NCBI GenBank assembly: GCA_022760335.1
Contig: JALEGE010000190.1
Span: 1-55,003, forward strand
DNA length: 55,003 nucleotides
Direction: 5' to 3'
Source of the DNA: Hyphomonadaceae bacterium
GTDB lineage: Bacteria > Pseudomonadota > Alphaproteobacteria > Caulobacterales > Hyphomonadaceae
How positions within the stretch are numbered: the stretch's first letter is position 1; each line of letters starts with the position of its first letter. Below the pieces are notes generated by a model that worked only from the letters and a program-made list of their open reading frames with translations, made no database searches and was not told where the DNA came from. Shown here piece by piece: positions 53,077-55,003 of the stretch. A program made the translations under genes and the position numbers.

Positions 53077-53107
53077 CTGCGCCGCATGCTTAGAGCATGC
53101 GGCGCAG
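53077..53107 (+). terminator. Hairpin after hflC
   Basis: CTGCGCCGCATGCT (53077-53090) and AGCATGCGGCGCAG (53094-53107) form a perfect 14-bp stem with a 3-base loop, followed by TCTTCCTT. The T-run is broken, so it may only partly stop transcription before the DUF2065 and degP genes. Confidence 0.7.
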
Positions 53108-53157
53108 TCTTCCTTGTGTGCAGCCGGGGATGTCGCTGACAGTTTGAATGTGTCCGA

Positions 53158-53376
53158 ATGCGTATGTTTTCTCAGATCTCTCCGCTCGCCCTGTTCCTGG
53201 CCGCCTTGGGGCTTTGGTTCCTGATGGAGGGGCTCGCCTATGCTGTCGCGCCTGATGCGATGAAACGCTTCCTGGATTGGGCGGCACGTCTGGGTGTGCC
53301 GGAGATCCGGTCAGCGGGGCTGTGGACTGCTGCGATGGGCGCGATCTTCCTTTATGTCGCCCTTCGGCTGATCTGA
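53158..53376 (+). CDS. DUF2065 small inner-membrane protein
   Basis: 72 residues with two hydrophobic helices (about 10-29 and 54-70). The core ALGLWFLMEGLAYAVAPDAMKR (in part) and the final MGAIFLYVALRLI match the DUF2065/YjeT family, which often lies next to hflK-hflC. Function is unknown. The Shine-Dalgarno before the ATG is weak. Confidence 0.85.
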   Translation: MRMFSQISPLALFLAALGLWFLMEGLAYAVAPDAMKRFLDWAARLGVPEIRSAGLWTAAMGAIFLYVALRLI

Positions 53377-53459
53377 AAGATTGCCGATTGACCAAGAACC
53401 GCCATAGTTTTCCTTAGCTTGTCGGTGAAGACATCTGAAATTCTGGAGCCTGACCCTCA

Positions 53460-54911
53460 ATGTTGCGTATTGCCCGCCCCCTTTGCCTGGCCGCTCTTCT
53501 TGCCCTTGTGCCCTTTGGGGCGGGGGCCCAGTCGCTGAGCGATCATGCCGAAGCGGTGGATATGAGCGATGCGCCGGAGAGCTTTTCCGAGCTGGCAAAG
53601 CGCCTGATGCCCGCGGTGGTGAACATCACCACGCGCCAGACTGTGGCGCCGCGTGGCCTGCCGGAATTTCCCGAGGGCTCGCCGCTGGAGCGGTTCAATC
53701 CCTTTTTCGGGCGCGATGAGGAAGGTTATCGCCAGGAAGGCTCGCTGGGCTCGGGCTTCGTGATTTCAGCTGATGGCTTGGTCATCACCAACAATCACGT
53801 CATCGAGAATGCCGATGAAATTACAGCGGTGTTTTCCGATGGCACGGAATTGCAGGCCGAACTGATCGGCACCGATCCGGAAACCGATGTTGCGGTTTTG
53901 CGTCTGATCAGCTCCGACCCATTGCCTTATGTGGAATTTGCGGACAGCGAGAGTACCGAAGTCGGCGATTGGGTGATGGCCATCGGCAATCCGTTCGGCT
54001 TCGGTGGCTCTGTTTCCGCAGGTATCATCTCTGCGCGCAACCGGAACACCGGCGGTCGTTATGATGATTTCCTGCAGACCGATGCCGCGATCAACCGGGG
54101 CAATTCCGGTGGTCCGCTGTTTAATCTGGCAGGCGAAGTTGTCGGTGTGAACACGGCGATCATCTCGCCTACGGGCGGTTCTGTGGGCATCGGCTTTGCC
54201 ATTCCGTCCAATATGGTTCGCCGGGTGGCAGACCAGCTTGTTGAGTTTGGCGAGTTGCGGCGCGGCTGGCTCGGCGTTTCTGTGCAGGGCATTGATGCCG
54301 ATATCGCTCGCGCCTATGGCGTCGACAGTGCTTCAGGCGTCATCATCACGCGCGTGGAAGAAGACGGCCCGGCCGCTGAGGCAGGCCTGGAAGTCGGCGA
54401 TCTCATCCGCACCTTCAATGGCGAGGACGTCAGTGATACGCGCGCGCTGACCCGAATTGTTGCTGATGCTGGGGTGGATGTTGCCGTGGATGTGGAACTA
54501 GTGCGTGACCGCCGTACGCGTATGCTGGAAGTCACCCTTGGCGAATTGGATACTGGGCGGGACGAGCCGGAAATCGAGGAAATCCCTGAGCTTTCGATCA
54601 CCGACAATGCACTGGGTGTGGAGTTTGTCACCCTGGATGAAACCACGCGCCGGCGCTATGGCATTCCCAGCGACATTCTCGGCGTGGTCGTCAATTCCGT
54701 CAGCCCGCGCGGGCCGAGCTTCGGCAAGCTGGAAAAGGGTGATGTGATCCTTGAGATGGGGTTTGATCCGGTTTCTTCCGTCGCCGATGCGGTAGAGGAA
54801 ATGGAAGAGGCCAACACGCGGCCTGAAACGCCGCTCCTGATTCAGGTCTGGCGTGGCGGGCGTGGTGGCTACAAGGTCTTCTTCTCGATCCAGCTGGATG
54901 CGACGAGCTAG
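53460..54911 (+). CDS. degP: Periplasmic serine protease, DegP/HtrA (Do) family
   Basis: 483 residues. A signal peptide (about 1-23, ending GAGAQS) is followed by a trypsin-like domain with triad H113 (TNNHVIE), D143 (ETDVAVL) and S216 (RGNSGGPL). Two PDZ domains follow (about 255-350 and 385-475). The enzyme degrades or refolds damaged envelope proteins. GGAG lies 12 bases upstream of the ATG. Its neighbours hflK and hflC also handle envelope quality control. The TAG stop lies at the edge of the second copy of the dispersed repeat. Confidence 0.95.
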   Translation: MLRIARPLCLAALLALVPFGAGAQSLSDHAEAVDMSDAPESFSELAKRLMPAVVNITTRQTVAPRGLPEFPEGSPLERFNPFFGRDEEGYRQEGSLGSGFVISADGLVITNNHVIENADEITAVFSDGTELQAELIGTDPETDVAVLRLISSDPLPYVEFADSESTEVGDWVMAIGNPFGFGGSVSAGIISARNRNTGGRYDDFLQTDAAINRGNSGGPLFNLAGEVVGVNTAIISPTGGSVGIGFAIPSNMVRRVADQLVEFGELRRGWLGVSVQGIDADIARAYGVDSASGVIITRVEEDGPAAEAGLEVGDLIRTFNGEDVSDTRALTRIVADAGVDVAVDVELVRDRRTRMLEVTLGELDTGRDEPEIEEIPELSITDNALGVEFVTLDETTRRRYGIPSDILGVVVNSVSPRGPSFGKLEKGDVILEMGFDPVSSVADAVEEMEEANTRPETPLLIQVWRGGRGGYKVFFSIQLDATS

Positions 54912-55003
54912 AGCGCCGGGCGAAAAAGTGGACTCCGGTTTTTCGCATGAGCCGGCGCGACCACAAAAAAACCTAGAGCATCGAGCGTTTCACATATAAC
55001 GCC
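54909..55003. repeat. Dispersed intergenic palindromic element, copy 2 (cut by the window edge)
   Basis: 95 bp matching 18957-19050 with few changes: a T/C near the start, one base fewer in the first T-run, AAAA replaced by a TGAG segment in the left stem, and one more A in the later A-run. The first three bases are the degP stop codon. The right palindrome arm lies beyond the window. The left CCGGTTTT/AAAACCGG stem of copy 1 is reduced to CCGG/CCGG here. Confidence 0.88.

Overview
The window looks like chromosomal DNA from an alphaproteobacterium, most likely a marine, stalked or budding type near Maricaulaceae/Hyphomonadaceae. This placement is inferred from family content and GC-rich codon use, not from a database search. 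The supporting genes are an alphaproteobacterial SerC, the HWE-type histidine kinase, PhaR/PhaB, a mesaconyl-CoA hydratase typical of the ethylmalonyl-CoA pathway, a Mrp without its CxxC, and an alphaproteobacterial dcw (division and cell wall) cluster. I found no tRNA, rRNA, CRISPR array, prophage or insertion sequence. It is mostly core genome, with regulatory and repeat DNA between genes.

Layout. 1-3.1 kb: serine biosynthesis (serC, cut by the left edge, an overlapping GNAT acetyltransferase, serA) ending in a clear terminator. 3.2-6.0 kb: WrbA-like flavoprotein, thioredoxin-TPR protein, and an overlapping LON-domain / Trm112-like / DUF971 trio. 6.0-7.3 kb (minus): UbiH-type hydroxylase. 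7.5-11.5 kb: ammonium transporter and FtsK translocase. 11.5-17.1 kb (all minus): MscS channel, dapF, two small membrane proteins, mesaconyl-CoA hydratase, ArsC-like reductase, RhlE helicase. 17.4-19 kb: divergent phaB and phaR, then a dispersed palindromic repeat. 19-26 kb (minus): 2OG-Fe(II) oxygenase, a membrane protein, a glycosyltransferase, a two-component pair (three-PAS HWE kinase and single-domain receiver) and an M13 metallopeptidase lipoprotein with an EF-hand-like loop. 26-32 kb (minus): tripartite RND efflux operon. 32-35.4 kb: PhoR-like kinase and serine carboxypeptidase.

35.5-49 kb is the dcw cluster: mraZ-rsmH-ftsL-ftsI-murE-murF-mraY-murD-ftsW-murG, an inverted Uma2-family gene, then murC. 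Most junctions overlap or nearly touch. An exact 10-bp-period array of CCCAT (ATGGG on the other strand) lies upstream of mraZ and fits the MraZ operator. The cluster stops after murC at a composite palindromic repeat; murB, ddl, ftsQ, ftsA and ftsZ are not in the window. 49-55 kb: flavodoxin-like protein and Mrp (minus), then hflK-hflC, a DUF2065 protein and a DegP-type protease (plus). A second copy of the dispersed repeat is cut by the right edge.

The genes serve peptidoglycan synthesis and septation, envelope quality control, serine and lysine/DAP precursors, polyhydroxybutyrate/C4 acyl-CoA metabolism, and ammonium uptake. I saw no clear undescribed multi-gene system. The best leads are the repeat elements that abut stop codons, the MraZ array, the EF-hand loop in the M13 peptidase, the serC-GNAT-serA arrangement, and a possible frameshifted small lipoprotein gene.
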